Shown: positions 25,693 to 36,931, numbered from the stretch's first letter. The stretch: 52,527 nucleotides of DNA from Bifidobacterium stellenboschense (GCF_000741785.1 NZ_JGZP01000017.1:1-52527); one strand, 5' to 3'. The notes: generated by a model not told the origin, from the sequence alone. Numbers and translations are program-made.

Positions 25693-27125
25693 CCCTCTTC
25701 GGCCCACAGCGTGTGGAACACGCCGGGCTTGTCGACGCGGCCGTAGGTGTGGGCGCCGAACAGGTCGCGCTGGGACTGGGTGAGCGCGGTGGGCAGGCGC
25801 TTGGAGCGCAGGCCGTCGTAGTAAGCGAGGGAGCTGGAGAACACCGGGGTGGGGATGCCCGCCTCGATGGCCTTGACGATCACGCGGCGCCACGCGTCCT
25901 GCGACTCGCCGATGATCCTCTCGAAGTACGGGTCGAACAGCAGCGAGGCCGGCGGGTTGTCGCCCTTGAACGCCTCGGTGATCCGGTCGAGCAGGAACTG
26001 GGCGCGGATGATGCAGCCGCCACGCCAGATGCGCGCCACCTCGGACAAATCGATGTCCCAGCCGTACTCCTTCGCGCCATCCTGGATCTCGTTGAGACCC
26101 TGCGCGTAGGCGACAACCTTGGAGGCGAACAGCGCGCGACGCACGTCCTCGATGAACGCGGCCTTCTCCTCGCCATCGAGATCGATGGTCCTGTCCGGGC
26201 CGGCCAGGTTCTCCCGCTGGGCGGCCTCGCGCAGCTCGCCGTGGGAGGAGAGCGCGCGGGCGAACACGGCCTCGCCGATCGAGGCGACCGGGGAGCCGAA
26301 CTCGAGACCGGTCTGCACCGTCCACGTGCCGGTGCCCTTCATGCCCGCGTGGTCGACGACCACGTCCACGAACGGCTTGCCGGTGGCCGCGTCCTTGTGG
26401 TGCAGCACCTCGGCGGTGATCTCGATCAGGTAGGAGTCGAGGTCGCCCTTGTTCCACTCGTCGAACACGCCGGCGATCTCCTCGGCCGTCATCCCCAGGC
26501 CGCGGCGCAGGATGTCGTACGCCTCGCCGATCACCTGCATGTCCGCGTACTCGATGCCGTTGTGCACCATCTTCACGAAGTGGCCGGCGCCGTCCGTGCC
26601 GATGTGCGTCACGCACGGCTCGCCGTTCACCTTCGCCGCGATCGACTCCAGAATCGGCCCCAACGTCTTCCAGGATTCCGCGGTGCCGCCGGGCATCAGG
26701 GACGGGCCGTTCAACGCGCCCTCCTCGCCGCCGGACACGCCGCAGCCCACGAAGTGGAAGCCCTTGGCGCGCACCTCCTTCTCACGCCTGATGGTGTCCT
26801 TGAAGAACGAGTTGCCGCCGTCGACGATGATGTCGCCCGGCTCGAACACCTGCTCGAGCTGCTCGATGACCGCGTCGGTCGGGCCGCCGGCCTTGACCAT
26901 GATGATCGCGGTGCGCGGGCGCTTCAACGACGCGGCGAACTCCTCCAACGTCTTGGTCGGGACGAACGCGCCCTCCGTGCCGTGCTCCTCCATGAGCTTC
27001 TCGGTACGCGACCAGTGGCGGTTGAACAACGCCACCGTGTTGCCATGATGCGCGAGATTACGGGCCAGGTTCGACCCCATCGCCGCAAGTCCGATAACAC
27101 CGATGTTTGCCGTAGGCTCAGTCAT
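25671..27125 (-). CDS. gnd: 6-phosphogluconate dehydrogenase (decarboxylating)
   Basis: A 484-residue enzyme oxidising 6-phosphogluconate to ribulose-5-phosphate and CO2. I chose the ATG at 27125 (MTEPTANIGVIGLAAMGSN), with AAGGAAAG upstream; the frame beyond it is not family-like. It has the Rossmann motif GLAAMGSNLARNLA, the substrate motif GCGVSGGEEGALNGPS, the catalytic Lys region GHFVKMVHNGIEYADMQ and RDLFGAHTYGR near the end. Length is typical of the long form. It lies downstream of gntK, separated by a hairpin, and converges on pgl. Confidence 0.96.
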   Translation of the reverse strand: MTEPTANIGVIGLAAMGSNLARNLAHHGNTVALFNRHWSRTEKLMEEHGTEGAFVPTKTLEEFAASLKRPRTAIIMVKAGGPTDAVIEQLEQVFEPGDIIVDGGNSFFKDTIRREKEVRAKGFHFVGCGVSGGEEGALNGPSLMPGGTAESWKTLGPILESIAAKVNGEPCVTHIGTDGAGHFVKMVHNGIEYADMQVIGEAYDILRRGLGMTAEEIAGVFDEWNKGDLDSYLIEITAEVLHHKDAATGKPFVDVVVDHAGMKGTGTWTVQTGLEFGSPVASIGEAVFARALSSHGELREAAQRENLAGPDRTIDLDGEEKAAFIEDVRRALFASKVVAYAQGLNEIQDGAKEYGWDIDLSEVARIWRGGCIIRAQFLLDRITEAFKGDNPPASLLFDPYFERIIGESQDAWRRVIVKAIEAGIPTPVFSSSLAYYDGLRSKRLPTALTQSQRDLFGAHTYGRVDKPGVFHTLWAEEGKPEIEE

Positions 27126-27255
27126 TATTGTTGCTTTCCTTCGATTATTCTGAATGTCTGAATGCCGTATACGAGACGTATACATGAAACGGATATGAGG
27201 TGATGGCGCGGAGCGATACCCGTCCGCGCCGACGAAGAGGCCGTTGCTCCGATAC

Positions 27256-27302
27256 GCATGATGGGTGGCGGGTATCGGACGATAGCCGCCACCCATCATG
27301 CG
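27256..27302. terminator. Hairpin between gntK and gnd
   Basis: GCATGATGGGTGGCGG and CCGCCACCCATCATGC are exact complements around a short centre. It should end or process the uronate-gntK transcript before gnd. The right edge reaches to within a few bases of the gntK stop. Confidence 0.75.
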
Positions 27303-27307
27303 GTGGA

Positions 27308-27844
27308 TCACCCGGCGCTGACGCCGAGTCCTTCGAGCAGCCTGTGCGCCAACTCGTCCACCTCGCCCTTGTTGACCATGCGCAGTCCGTGCTCGTCCGC
27401 CTCAAGCGGTTCGAGTGTGTCCAACTGGGACTTCAGCAGCGACAGCGGCATGAAGTGCTCGCGGTTCGTCATGCGCTCGGCGAGGTCGGCTTCGTCGAGG
27501 TCGAGTTCGGCGAACAGCACTTCGCCGTCGGCTTCGCGCAGCACGTCGCGGTAGGCGCGTTTGAGCGCGGAGCAGGTGACGATGGTCGAATGGCCCTCAT
27601 GCGCCTGTCGGGTCATCCAATCCCGCAGGGACCTCAGCCAGGGCCAGCGGTCCTCGTCGGTCAGAGGATGCCCGGAGGCCATCTTCTCGATGTTCGCCTT
27701 GGGGTGGAAGTCATCGGCCTCGGCGTAGGGCCATCCGAGGATCCTCACCAGTTCCTCCGCCATGGTGGTCTTTCCGGTGCCGGCGACGCCCATGACGATG
27801 ATGTGGCGGACCGGGCTGGGTTGCGGGGTGCCGGTGGTGGTCAT
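27308..27844 (-). CDS. gntK: Gluconokinase (GntK type)
   Basis: A 178-residue P-loop kinase that phosphorylates D-gluconate to 6-phosphogluconate. Walker A is GVAGTGKTT, followed by YAEADDFHPKANIEKMASGHPLTDEDRWPWL and CSALKRAYRDVLR, which are hallmarks of the family. The ATG lies seven bases after the manD stop, so it is co-transcribed with the uronate genes. It is also followed by gnd, whose substrate is its product. This is not a 2-keto-3-deoxygluconate kinase by sequence. Confidence 0.95.
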   Translation of the reverse strand: MTTTGTPQPSPVRHIIVMGVAGTGKTTMAEELVRILGWPYAEADDFHPKANIEKMASGHPLTDEDRWPWLRSLRDWMTRQAHEGHSTIVTCSALKRAYRDVLREADGEVLFAELDLDEADLAERMTNREHFMPLSLLKSQLDTLEPLEADEHGLRMVNKGEVDELAHRLLEGLGVSAG

Positions 27845-27851
27845 GCGCCGA

Positions 27852-29099
27852 TCACCACTCGTGCATGGTGCCGTCGAGCAGACGGTCGACGGGCAGCGGG
27901 GCCGGCTGGTACGGGTACTTGGCGGCGAGCTTCTCGTCGAATTCGACGCCGATGCCGGGCTTGTCGCCGGGGTGCAGGTAGCCGTCGTTGAAGGTGTAGG
28001 AGGTGTGGAACACCTCGAGCGTTTCGTCGGAGTGCTTCATGTACTCCTGGATGCCGAAGTTCGGGATGGCGAGATCCAGGTGGAGGTTCGCGGCCATGCC
28101 GACCGGGGAGACGTCGGTCGGGCCGTGGAAGCCGGACTTGACGCCGAAGAGCTCGGCGAAGGCCATGAGCTTCTTCATGTGGGTGAGACCGCCCGTGTGG
28201 GTGACGGCGGAACGCACGTAGTCGATGAGCTGCTCCTCGATCAGCGTGATGTAGTCGGACCAGGAGTTGATGATCTCGCCGATGGCGATCGGCGTGGTGG
28301 TGTGCTCGCGCACGATGCGCAGGAACTGCTGGTTCTCCTCGGCCGGAGTGGTGTCCTCCATCCAGAAGAGGTCGTACGGTTCGAGGAGCTTGCCGAAGCG
28401 GGCGGCCTCGATCGGGCGCAGACGATGGTGGGAGTCGTGCAGCAGGATGAGGTCCTTGCCGTACTTGTTGCGCACCTCCTCGAACACGCCGGGCAGCGTG
28501 TTGAGGTAGGTGCGGGCGTCCCACACCTCCTCGACCGGCACGGTGGTGCGGCGGGCGGGCTCGTAGTCGTAGCGCACGCCCTTCTCGCCTTCGCCCTTCT
28601 GCGCGTTGGCGGAGCCGGCGACGCCGTAGGTGGAGGGGATGCCGGGCAGCGCGTACTGCACGCGGGTCGCCTTGAAGCCGAGGTCGCGGTACATGTCGAT
28701 GCTGTCGAACAGGCTGGGCAGGTCCACGCCGGAGGCGTGGGCGTAGGTGAGGATGCCCTTGCGGGAGGCTCCGCCGAGCAGCTTGTAGACCGGCATGCCG
28801 GCCTTCTTGCCCTTGATGTCCCACAGGGCGACGTCGACGGCGGAGATGGCGGCCATGGTCACCGGTCCGCGCTTCCAGTAGGCGCCCTTGTACAGGTACT
28901 GCCAGATGTCCTCGATGTTGTCCTCGTCCTTGCCGATGAGCGAGGGGGCGATCGTCTTCAGGTATTCGGCGGCGACGAGTTCGCGGCCGTTGAGGGTCGC
29001 GTCGCCGAGGCCGGTCACGCCGTCGGTGGTCGTGATCTTGAGGACGACGAAGTTGCGTCCGGGGCTGGTGACGAAGACTTCAGCCTTTTCGATTGCCAT
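27852..29099 (-). CDS. manD: D-mannonate dehydratase, enolase superfamily (ManD/RspA)
   Basis: A 415-residue enolase-superfamily acid-sugar dehydratase, expected to convert D-mannonate to 2-keto-3-deoxy-D-gluconate. I chose the ATG at 29099 ([10 protein letters not shown]) with AAGGAAA upstream. Metal ligands fit the D in [10 protein letters not shown] in [11 protein letters not shown] and E in IAIGEIINS, and [11 protein letters not shown] supplies the catalytic His. The segment [15 protein letters not shown] matches the ManD active-site loop. Some members of this family act weakly or on gluconate, so specificity rests on the uxaC-uxuB context. Confidence 0.88.
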   Translation of the reverse strand: MAIEKAEVFVTSPGRNFVVLKITTTDGVTGLGDATLNGRELVAAEYLKTIAPSLIGKDEDNIEDIWQYLYKGAYWKRGPVTMAAISAVDVALWDIKGKKAGMPVYKLLGGASRKGILTYAHASGVDLPSLFDSIDMYRDLGFKATRVQYALPGIPSTYGVAGSANAQKGEGEKGVRYDYEPARRTTVPVEEVWDARTYLNTLPGVFEEVRNKYGKDLILLHDSHHRLRPIEAARFGKLLEPYDLFWMEDTTPAEENQQFLRIVREHTTTPIAIGEIINSWSDYITLIEEQLIDYVRSAVTHTGGLTHMKKLMAFAELFGVKSGFHGPTDVSPVGMAANLHLDLAIPNFGIQEYMKHSDETLEVFHTSYTFNDGYLHPGDKPGIGVEFDEKLAAKYPYQPAPLPVDRLLDGTMHEW

Positions 29100-29254
29100 G
29101 GTGGTTGTTTCCTTTCTTGGATTCGGCGCGGTTCCTTCCGCGTCCGAGGTGTTGTTGGTTGTTGGTTGGATGGGTACGTTGCTGGGTATGGTCGCGTTCC
29201 GGACCGGATGTGCCGGACGGACCGGATAAACCGGAAGGCCGGACGAACCGGACG
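29100..29254 (-). other. GT-rich and CCGGA-rich spacer between uxuB and manD
   Basis: No gene seen. The half near manD is built of TTGG/GTTG words on the plus strand, so the transcript is CA-rich. The half near uxuB repeats CCGGA/CCGGAC. The make-up resembles the rbsC-rbsB spacer. Confidence 0.5.
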
Positions 29255-30667
<1,413 letters not shown>

Positions 30668-30735
30668 GGTTCCTTTCCTTTGCTGCTTGTATTGCGATTG
30701 GTGATGAGGTTGCGTTGGACGCGGTGTCCGTCGCG

Positions 30736-32157
30736 TCAATCGAGTTTGAACACCTTGCGCGGCTGGTCGCGCACGGCAGCGCGCACGATGTCGCGTCCTT
30801 CGTCGAGGCTCAGGCGGTGGTCGGCGACGAAGCCGGCGACGAAGCGCGCGGTCAGACGCCGGTTCATGTCGTGGCGGGACGGGATGGAGCACAGGGCGCG
30901 CGTGTCGTCGATGAATCCGGACAATTTGGTGAAGCCGGCGGCGACCACCGTGGACTGGAAGTAGTGCAGGATCGGTTCCGGGGCGTCGATGAACCACCAG
31001 GGGGCTCCGACGTACAACGCCGGGTAGAAGCCGGCGAGGGGGCCGAGGGAACGCGAGTATTCGGTCTCGTCCATCGTGAACGCCACGAAGTGGAAGTCCG
31101 GGTTGTTCCCGTATTCGTTGAGCAGCGGCCGCAGGCCTGCGGCGAAGTCCACCTTGTCGGGGATGTCGGCACCGGTGTCGGGACCGTATTCGACGAAGTT
31201 GCGGTGGTCGTAGTTGCGGTACACGGCCGGGTGGATGGTCATGACCAGGCCGTCGTCCTGGGCGAGCCGCGCCTGGTCGTTGACGAAGTGGCGGCGCAGA
31301 CGGGTGGCGTCGTCCGGATCGATGGATTCCTTGAGCGCCTTGGCGTAGAGCGTGCGCGCCTCCTCCTCGGTGAGCCGCGCGGTGCCGGCGTCGGCGTGGG
31401 AGTGGTCGGAGGCGACGGCGCCATGCTCTTTGAAGTAGAGGCGGCGGCGGCGCATCGCCTCGTGGAACCCTTCGTACGTGGTGGTGTCCACGTCGGCGGC
31501 GGCGCCCAGCGCGGCGGCCAGTTCCGGCCAATCGGCGCGCGCCGGTTCGAGGTACTTGTCCGGGCGGAAGCAGGGGGCCACGCGGGCCGGGAAGTCCTCG
31601 TCGGCGTTGACCTTGTCGTGGAGGGCGAGGTCGTCGACCGGATCGTCGGTGGTTGAGATGAACTCGATGTTGAAGCGCTTGGCGAGTTCGCGCGTGGTGA
31701 ATTCGTCGGAGGCGAGCAGTTCGTCGAACTCGTCGTAGATGCGGCCTGCGGTGTCCGGACCGAACTTCTCGTCGATGCCGAACACGCGTTGCAGCGCATC
31801 TTCGAACCAGTAGCGCATCGGGGTGCCGGCGAAGGCGTTCCAGTGTTCGCCGAGCAGGAGGAACGCCTTCCTGGCCTCATCGTCCGTGTAGTCGGTGCGG
31901 TTGACGCCGAGTGCGGACAGCGGCACGCCCTGCGAGTGCAGCACGCGGGTCACGTAGTGGTCGGGCGTGATGAACAGGCTGGTGGGATTGGCGAAATGCA
32001 GGTCCTGCGCGAACCACGCCACCGGCACGTGACCGTGGGGCGAGATGATCGGCAGGTCGCGGACCTCCTCGTAGAGGTCCTTGGCGATGCCTTCGATGTC
32101 GTGATCCCCGGAAAGCAGACGTCCGTCGTCCAGAATGAACTTCTTCATTGTTTCCAT
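30736..32157 (-). CDS. uxaC: Glucuronate isomerase
   Basis: A 473-residue amidohydrolase-superfamily isomerase that converts D-glucuronate to D-fructuronate (and galacturonate to tagaturonate). Landmarks are [18 protein letters not shown] with the metal-binding [29 protein letters not shown] and [17 protein letters not shown]. Start choice is uncertain: ATGs at 32157, 32148 and 32178 are in frame; 32157 has AAAGG close by. GGCAA boxes lie 40-75 bases upstream. It starts the uxaC-uxuB-manD-gntK row. Confidence 0.94.
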   Translation of the reverse strand: METMKKFILDDGRLLSGDHDIEGIAKDLYEEVRDLPIISPHGHVPVAWFAQDLHFANPTSLFITPDHYVTRVLHSQGVPLSALGVNRTDYTDDEARKAFLLLGEHWNAFAGTPMRYWFEDALQRVFGIDEKFGPDTAGRIYDEFDELLASDEFTTRELAKRFNIEFISTTDDPVDDLALHDKVNADEDFPARVAPCFRPDKYLEPARADWPELAAALGAAADVDTTTYEGFHEAMRRRRLYFKEHGAVASDHSHADAGTARLTEEEARTLYAKALKESIDPDDATRLRRHFVNDQARLAQDDGLVMTIHPAVYRNYDHRNFVEYGPDTGADIPDKVDFAAGLRPLLNEYGNNPDFHFVAFTMDETEYSRSLGPLAGFYPALYVGAPWWFIDAPEPILHYFQSTVVAAGFTKLSGFIDDTRALCSIPSRHDMNRRLTARFVAGFVADHRLSLDEGRDIVRAAVRDQPRKVFKLD

Positions 32158-32196
32158 GCCTTTGATTATGGGCTTCACCGTCCGTCGGGAAGCGTT

Positions 32197-32231
32197 GTTG
32201 CCATGCGTTGCCGTTGTTGCCGTCCGTTGCC
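32197..32231 (-). promoter_or_regulatory. Four phased GGCAAC boxes upstream of uxaC
   Basis: On the plus strand GTTGCC starts at 32197, 32207, 32216 and 32226 (spacing 10, 9, 10). The minus strand therefore carries four GGCAAC boxes on one helix face, between the HIT gene and uxaC. The same pair spacing is seen at 32746-32761, 37207-37222 and 37285-37300. Confidence 0.6.
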
Positions 32232-32235
32232 GTCG

Positions 32236-32670
32236 CTAGAGTCTCGACGCGATGGCTTCGGCCATGAGACGGTATTCGGATTCCTCCAGGTACACGCGCC
32301 GCGGGTTCATCTGGAACACGCTCCCCCATTCGAAATCGTCGTCCGCGTACTTGGGGACCAGATGGAAGTGGAGATGGTGGCCGCCGTCGCCGTAGGCGCC
32401 GTAGTTGATCTTGTCCGGCTGGAAGATGTCGTGCAGGACGCGCGCCACATGGTTCACGTCGGCGAGGAACGCGTTCCGCTGCCCGTCGTCGAGGTCGACG
32501 ATCTCGGACACGTGATGCTTCGAGGCGACGATGACGCGCCCCCGGTGGCTCTGTTCCTTGAACAGCACCACCTTGGATGCGGCAAGCTCGGCGATCTTGA
32601 TGCCGAACGCGTCGAGGGCCTCGCCCTCATCGCAGTACGCGCATGCGTCCGGAACCGTCTGGTTGGCCAT
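32236..32670 (-). CDS. HIT family nucleotide-binding protein
   Basis: A 144-residue histidine-triad protein. I chose the ATG at 32670 (MANQTVPDAC), preceded by AAGGAGGAATC. The triad reads GGHHLHFHLVPKY, and CAYC near the N-terminus fits the zinc-binding Cys pair of some members. Family proteins hydrolyse nucleotide-phosphate or phosphoramidate bonds, for example in adenosine 5'-monophosphoramidate. It lies upstream of uxaC, divergent from the LacI gene. A link to uronate metabolism is not evident, and co-transcription is only inferred from position. Confidence 0.9.
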   Translation of the reverse strand: MANQTVPDACAYCDEGEALDAFGIKIAELAASKVVLFKEQSHRGRVIVASKHHVSEIVDLDDGQRNAFLADVNHVARVLHDIFQPDKINYGAYGDGGHHLHFHLVPKYADDDFEWGSVFQMNPRRVYLEESEYRLMAEAIASRL

Positions 32671-32745
32671 GATTCCTCCTTGAAATCGTTCGGGCCGTTG
32701 ATTGATGTCTTCTATGGAACGCCTTCCGCGGCCCCCACACCGCCC

Positions 32746-32761
32746 GTTGCCGTCGTTTGCC
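32746..32761. promoter_or_regulatory. GGCAA pair upstream of the LacI-family gene
   Basis: The minus strand reads GGCAAACGACGGCAAC, two GGCAA boxes with a 10-base period. It lies 90-105 bases upstream of the regulator start and 76-91 bases upstream of the HIT gene, so it could serve both. Confidence 0.6.
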
Positions 32762-32850
32762 AAACGTGGGGGGGCACGGGCGATCGTCGCGGCGATAGAA
32801 TCGTCCTCATGGACGAGGCAGCGACCGGCCCGGCAGGAAAGGAGATCGTC

Positions 32851-33897
32851 ATGGACGACGAACGGAAGGCAACCAACGGCAAGGTGACGATCAGGGACGT
32901 CGCGCGCGCCGCCGGGGTCAACCCCTCCACCGTTTCCCGCGCGTTCGCCCGCCCCGGCCGTGTGAACGTGGACACGGCGAAGCGGATCTTCGCCGTCGCC
33001 GACGAACTCGGCTACCGGTCCGAAACGGTGCACTCGTATCCGACTTCGGGCGACGGTGGCCATCTCAACGGACTGATCGCGTTCGTCGTGGCCGATCTCG
33101 CCAATCCGATATACGCCGAGCTGGTCAAAAGCGCGCAGCATCAGTGCCTGCGCAAAGGCTTCGGCCTTCTGGTCATCGACTCGGAGGAGAGCGGCGCCCT
33201 GGAGCAGAACGCGCTGCGACAGACCAACGTGCATATCGATGGCATCGTCCTCGCCTCGTCGCGCCTGTCCGATTCCGCCGTGCGCAAGATGGCCGAGACG
33301 AAACCCGTCATCACCATCAACCGTTCGGTACGCGGCGTGCAGTCGGTGATCGCCGATACGCATGAGGGCATCGCCCAGGCCGTCAAGCATCTGGACGAGC
33401 TGGGGCACGCGTCGATCACCTACCTGTCCGGCCCCGCGGCCTCATGGCAGGACGGCATCCGCTGGAGGGCGCTCACCGCGGCATGCGAGGCGCGCCATAT
33501 CCGTCTGCGCCGCATCATGTGCCCCAATCCCACGTTCTCGGGCGGCTACCGTTGCTATGACGCGTACGCCAAGAACCCCACCACGGCGGTCATCGGATAC
33601 AACGATCTCGAGGCCATCGGCTTCATCGCCGCGTTGAAGGCGCATCAGGTCGCCGTCCCCCAGCAGGTCTCGGTGATCGGCATCGACGACACGCCCATCA
33701 GTGCGCTGACCACGCCCGCCCTGACCACCATCCGGCTGCCGCGCCGGCAGATGGGCGAGGCGGCCGTCCAGGAGCTCATCTCACGCCTGCTGCACACCGC
33801 GCACGATCACACGATGGTGCCGATCCGGTTCGCGACGACGCTGGTGAACCGCGCCAGCACGGCCGAGGTCGACCGGCTCACGGCCTACGCGTCGTGA
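32851..33897 (+). CDS. LacI-family regulator, probable uronate/rhamnoside control
   Basis: A 348-residue regulator. I chose the ATG at 32851 (MDDERKATNG), with AAAGGAGATCGTC upstream; an in-frame ATG at 32809 has no comparable site. The helix-turn-helix is VTIRDVARAAGVNPSTVSRA. The ligand domain has LIAFVVADLANPIYAELV, HIDGIVLASSRLS and GIDDTPISALTTPALTTIR. It sits between the uxaC cluster and the carrier/rhamnosidase genes, and GGCAA pairs precede it and its presumed targets. The effector is unknown; a uronate-pathway intermediate is a guess from context. Confidence 0.88.
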   Translation: MDDERKATNGKVTIRDVARAAGVNPSTVSRAFARPGRVNVDTAKRIFAVADELGYRSETVHSYPTSGDGGHLNGLIAFVVADLANPIYAELVKSAQHQCLRKGFGLLVIDSEESGALEQNALRQTNVHIDGIVLASSRLSDSAVRKMAETKPVITINRSVRGVQSVIADTHEGIAQAVKHLDELGHASITYLSGPAASWQDGIRWRALTAACEARHIRLRRIMCPNPTFSGGYRCYDAYAKNPTTAVIGYNDLEAIGFIAALKAHQVAVPQQVSVIGIDDTPISALTTPALTTIRLPRRQMGEAAVQELISRLLHTAHDHTMVPIRFATTLVNRASTAEVDRLTAYAS

Positions 33898-33950
33898 CGT
33901 GGCAGAGCGCGTCACGTTCCGTAGAGGATCCGCCCCGACCGCGTAGAACA

Positions 33951-33994
33951 TGATGGTCCCCTTCCCCGCGCGGGCGGGAAAGGGGACCATCATT
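33951..33994. terminator. Bidirectional hairpin between the LacI and GPH carrier genes
   Basis: ATGATGGTCCCCTT and AAGGGGACCATCAT are perfect 14-base arms extended by GC pairs. It lies between two convergent genes. Confidence 0.8.
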
Positions 33995-34033
33995 GCAGCG
34001 GACATGCGGACGGATACGTGGACGCCGGCATCG

Positions 34034-35539
34034 TCAGCGTTCGACGGGCCACGCCCTGTCGTACGGGGTGCCGCTGAGCTGTTCGACAATCATGCGGGTC
34101 TTCGCGTCGGCGTCGGCCTTGCTGCCGCCGTTCTTGAGGCGTTCGAGCTCGTTGCGCACGATCTCGTGGTTCGCGGGATTGACCTTGAACGTCAGCGCGA
34201 CGAGCAGGGCGAGCACGATCAGCGTGCCTGTGAACAGCATGAGCACCAGCGCGATGGCCATCTGCACGCCCGGGGTCTGGGTCTGCGCGCCGTGCACGAA
34301 TCCGGAGCGGTCGAGGATCCAGCCGGTGGCGATGGAGGCGACGGCCACGGTGGTCTTGCGGCAGAAGGTCATGACCGCGGCGAACTCGCCGGCGCGGTTG
34401 CGGCCGGTCACCAGCTCGTCGATGTCCGGGATGAACGGGAACACGTTCCATGGCGTGAATTCGAGCGTGGCGCGTCCGATCTGGTAGAGCAGCGAGACGA
34501 CGAACAGCCATGCGATCAGATGCGACGGCCTGAAGACGAACAGGCAGAAGTAGGCGACCAGCATGACGAGCATGAGCCCGTATCCGGACACGTACAGGAA
34601 CTTCGGGCCGCGTTTGATCATGAGATAGCCGGCGACGAACGTCACCAGCAGTCCGACGATGGACAGCGACAGCATGTTCGCCGCGACCGTGGCCGTGAGC
34701 CCGAGGCAGAACGTGCAGAAGTAGGCGAACACCGTGTTGAACGTGTCCTTGCCCGTGAACGACAGCAGGTAGATCGCCAGATGCTTGCGGAAGCTGCGGT
34801 TCTTCAGCGTGGTCGCGTACTCCTTGACGATCTCCAGCGGGGAGACCTTCTCCTCGGTGACCTTCGCCTCCTGGCGCAGCACCTCCTCGACCGGCAGCTC
34901 CCATGTGGTCATCGTCGTCACGAAGAAGCACACGAAGAAGATGACGGCGAAGATGGCGCCGTTGATGAGGAACGGGATCGGGGAATCCTGGCCGAGGATG
35001 CGGAACAGCTGGCCGGGGATGAACGTGGCGAGGAACGTGGCGCCGGCGGAGATGAACATGCGGGAGCCGGAGAGCTTCGTGCGTTCCGTGTAGTCCTTGG
35101 TCATCTCGGTGGGCAGCGTCTCGTACGGGATCATGATGGCGCTGGAGATCACCTCGAAGGCCATGTAGGTGGCCAGATAGTACCAGAAGTCCATGCCGCC
35201 GATCCACAGGGTCACGTAGCTCAGCAGCAGCGGGGAGCCGATCAGCATGAAGAAGTGCCGGCGGCCGAAGCGCCTGCCGAGCCGCGTCTTGTGGAAGTGG
35301 TCGGTCAGAGAGCCCATCATCAGCGTGGTGAACGCGTCCACCACGCGCGAGACGCCGACGATCAGTCCGCCCTGGGTGGCGGTCAGTCCGCAGTACTGCG
35401 TGTAGAAGAACATCATCCACGCGCCGATGATCGTCATCGATCCGCCGCCGACGAAATCGGTGATGCCGTAGCAGATGCCCCTGCCGAGGGTGATTCTGCG
35501 GGGCCGGTAGAACCGGCTCACCTTCTTGTTGTCAGACAC
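34034..35539 (-). CDS. GPH-family cation symporter (glycoside/hexuronide carrier)
   Basis: A 501-residue carrier with about twelve membrane segments. The N-terminus (RITLGRGICYGITDFVGGGS) and the cytoplasmic loop GSLTDHFHKTRLGRRFGRR match the glycoside-pentoside-hexuronide family, as does the PYETLPTEMTKDYTERTKL stretch. Members import glucuronides, melibiose or xylosides with H+ or Na+. With the uronate genes on one side and a rhamnosidase on the other, a rhamnosyl-uronide or uronide is a reasonable substrate. The start is preceded by AAAGGAGGAGACTGACG. It lies 93 bases after the upstream MFS gene, probably in one transcript. Confidence 0.88.
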   Translation of the reverse strand: MSDNKKVSRFYRPRRITLGRGICYGITDFVGGGSMTIIGAWMMFFYTQYCGLTATQGGLIVGVSRVVDAFTTLMMGSLTDHFHKTRLGRRFGRRHFFMLIGSPLLLSYVTLWIGGMDFWYYLATYMAFEVISSAIMIPYETLPTEMTKDYTERTKLSGSRMFISAGATFLATFIPGQLFRILGQDSPIPFLINGAIFAVIFFVCFFVTTMTTWELPVEEVLRQEAKVTEEKVSPLEIVKEYATTLKNRSFRKHLAIYLLSFTGKDTFNTVFAYFCTFCLGLTATVAANMLSLSIVGLLVTFVAGYLMIKRGPKFLYVSGYGLMLVMLVAYFCLFVFRPSHLIAWLFVVSLLYQIGRATLEFTPWNVFPFIPDIDELVTGRNRAGEFAAVMTFCRKTTVAVASIATGWILDRSGFVHGAQTQTPGVQMAIALVLMLFTGTLIVLALLVALTFKVNPANHEIVRNELERLKNGGSKADADAKTRMIVEQLSGTPYDRAWPVER

Positions 35540-35632
35540 GTCAGTCTCCTCCTTTGGATCATGTGTCCATACGGGCGGGGCGTGCGCCCATCATACGGCG
35601 ATGCGCGCACGCCCCGGCGTCGTCGCCGCGGC

Positions 35633-36931
35633 TCAGTTCTCCGCGAGCACGGCGCTGCGGGATTTCTCGGTGTTGATCATGACCACGCCGGCGAGGAACG
35701 ACACCAGGATGATGCCGAAGAAGCCCCACGCGGTGGCGCCGATGTTCTCCGGCGCGACGAGCGTCGGGGTGACGATGGCGAACAGGGCGCAGCAGATGCG
35801 GGAGAAGCCGTTGAGGAAGCCCTGGATGGAGGCGCGGACCTGGGACGGGAAGGCGTTCTGGGTCCACAGCTTGTACATCGCCTCGCCCGCGAAGGAGTTG
35901 AAGATGTTGAACAGCGCGAGGCCGGCGACGATGAACCACAGGGAGCCGTTGCCCATGCCGATGCCGATGGCCATGACGGCCATGGCGACGACCTGCATGG
36001 CGCCGCCGAGGAAGAACAGCGGCTTGCGCAGATGGCTGGCGGAGATGCCGGTGAACACGGCCGACATGATGGTGGCGACGGTGAGCAGGATCAGGCCGAT
36101 GCCGGTGGCGAAGGTCTGGCGGTGCGCCTCGTCCGGGATGTTCACGGCCAGCAGGTAGGTCTGGAACTGGCCCCACGTGTTGGCCAGCAGGTTCCATGCG
36201 ACGTAGTAGACGCCGATGCCGATGAAGGAGAACAGGAAGACCTTGCTGTTCTTGCCGAACAGGACGGAGCTCACGCTCACCTTGACGGTTTCGCTCTCGC
36301 CTTCCGCCTTGGCGGAGGCGAGTTCACGGGCCGCGGCCTCGGCGTGGATCTCGGCCAGGGACTTGCTGAACGTGCGCCACAGGGCGGAAATCAGGGCGAT
36401 GACCGTCAGGAAGACGAAGACCACGCGCGCGGAGACGATGCCGGTGGTGGACAGGAAGAACGTCACCAGATAGGAGATGAACTGGCCGAAGTGCCAGTAG
36501 ATCTGGTGGCTGGAGACCAGTTTGTTCGAGATGCCCTCGTTCGGAGCGTCGGTGGACATGATGGACAGCGACACCGGCAGTTCGGTGCCGGAGGTCAGGC
36601 CCAGGATGGCGGCCGCGACGAGCAGCGACGGGTAGTTCGGGGTGAACGCCATGATCAGGGTGCCGATGGCGTAGATGAAGTTCACGTAGTTGTATACGCG
36701 CACACGTCCGATGGCGTCGGCGATGCGGCCGCCGAACAGCGAACCGAAGCCGATGCAGAACGTCATCACGCTGGACACCACGCCCACCTGCACCGGGCTC
36801 AATCCCAGATAATCCTTGATGACGGTGATGGTGGCGCTCAGACCGACGATGCAGCCGGAGCCCAGGATGCCGCCCAGACCGCTGGCGATCTGCAGCCCCT
36901 TGTACTTACCGAGTTTCGTGGATTCGCTCAT
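35633..36931 (-). CDS. MFS sugar/acid transporter
   Basis: A 432-residue major facilitator with about twelve membrane segments. I chose the ATG at 36931 (MSESTKLGKYKG), with AAGGAGAGC upstream. The loop FGGRIADAIGRVRVYN is the MFS signature between segments 2 and 3, and the central cytoplasmic loop contains EIHAEAAARELASAKAEGE. The substrate is unknown. Divergent placement from the GH78 gene suggests import of a rhamnoside or released sugar. Two different carriers in a row may handle two related substrates. Confidence 0.87.
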   Translation of the reverse strand: MSESTKLGKYKGLQIASGLGGILGSGCIVGLSATITVIKDYLGLSPVQVGVVSSVMTFCIGFGSLFGGRIADAIGRVRVYNYVNFIYAIGTLIMAFTPNYPSLLVAAAILGLTSGTELPVSLSIMSTDAPNEGISNKLVSSHQIYWHFGQFISYLVTFFLSTTGIVSARVVFVFLTVIALISALWRTFSKSLAEIHAEAAARELASAKAEGESETVKVSVSSVLFGKNSKVFLFSFIGIGVYYVAWNLLANTWGQFQTYLLAVNIPDEAHRQTFATGIGLILLTVATIMSAVFTGISASHLRKPLFFLGGAMQVVAMAVMAIGIGMGNGSLWFIVAGLALFNIFNSFAGEAMYKLWTQNAFPSQVRASIQGFLNGFSRICCALFAIVTPTLVAPENIGATAWGFFGIILVSFLAGVVMINTEKSRSAVLAEN

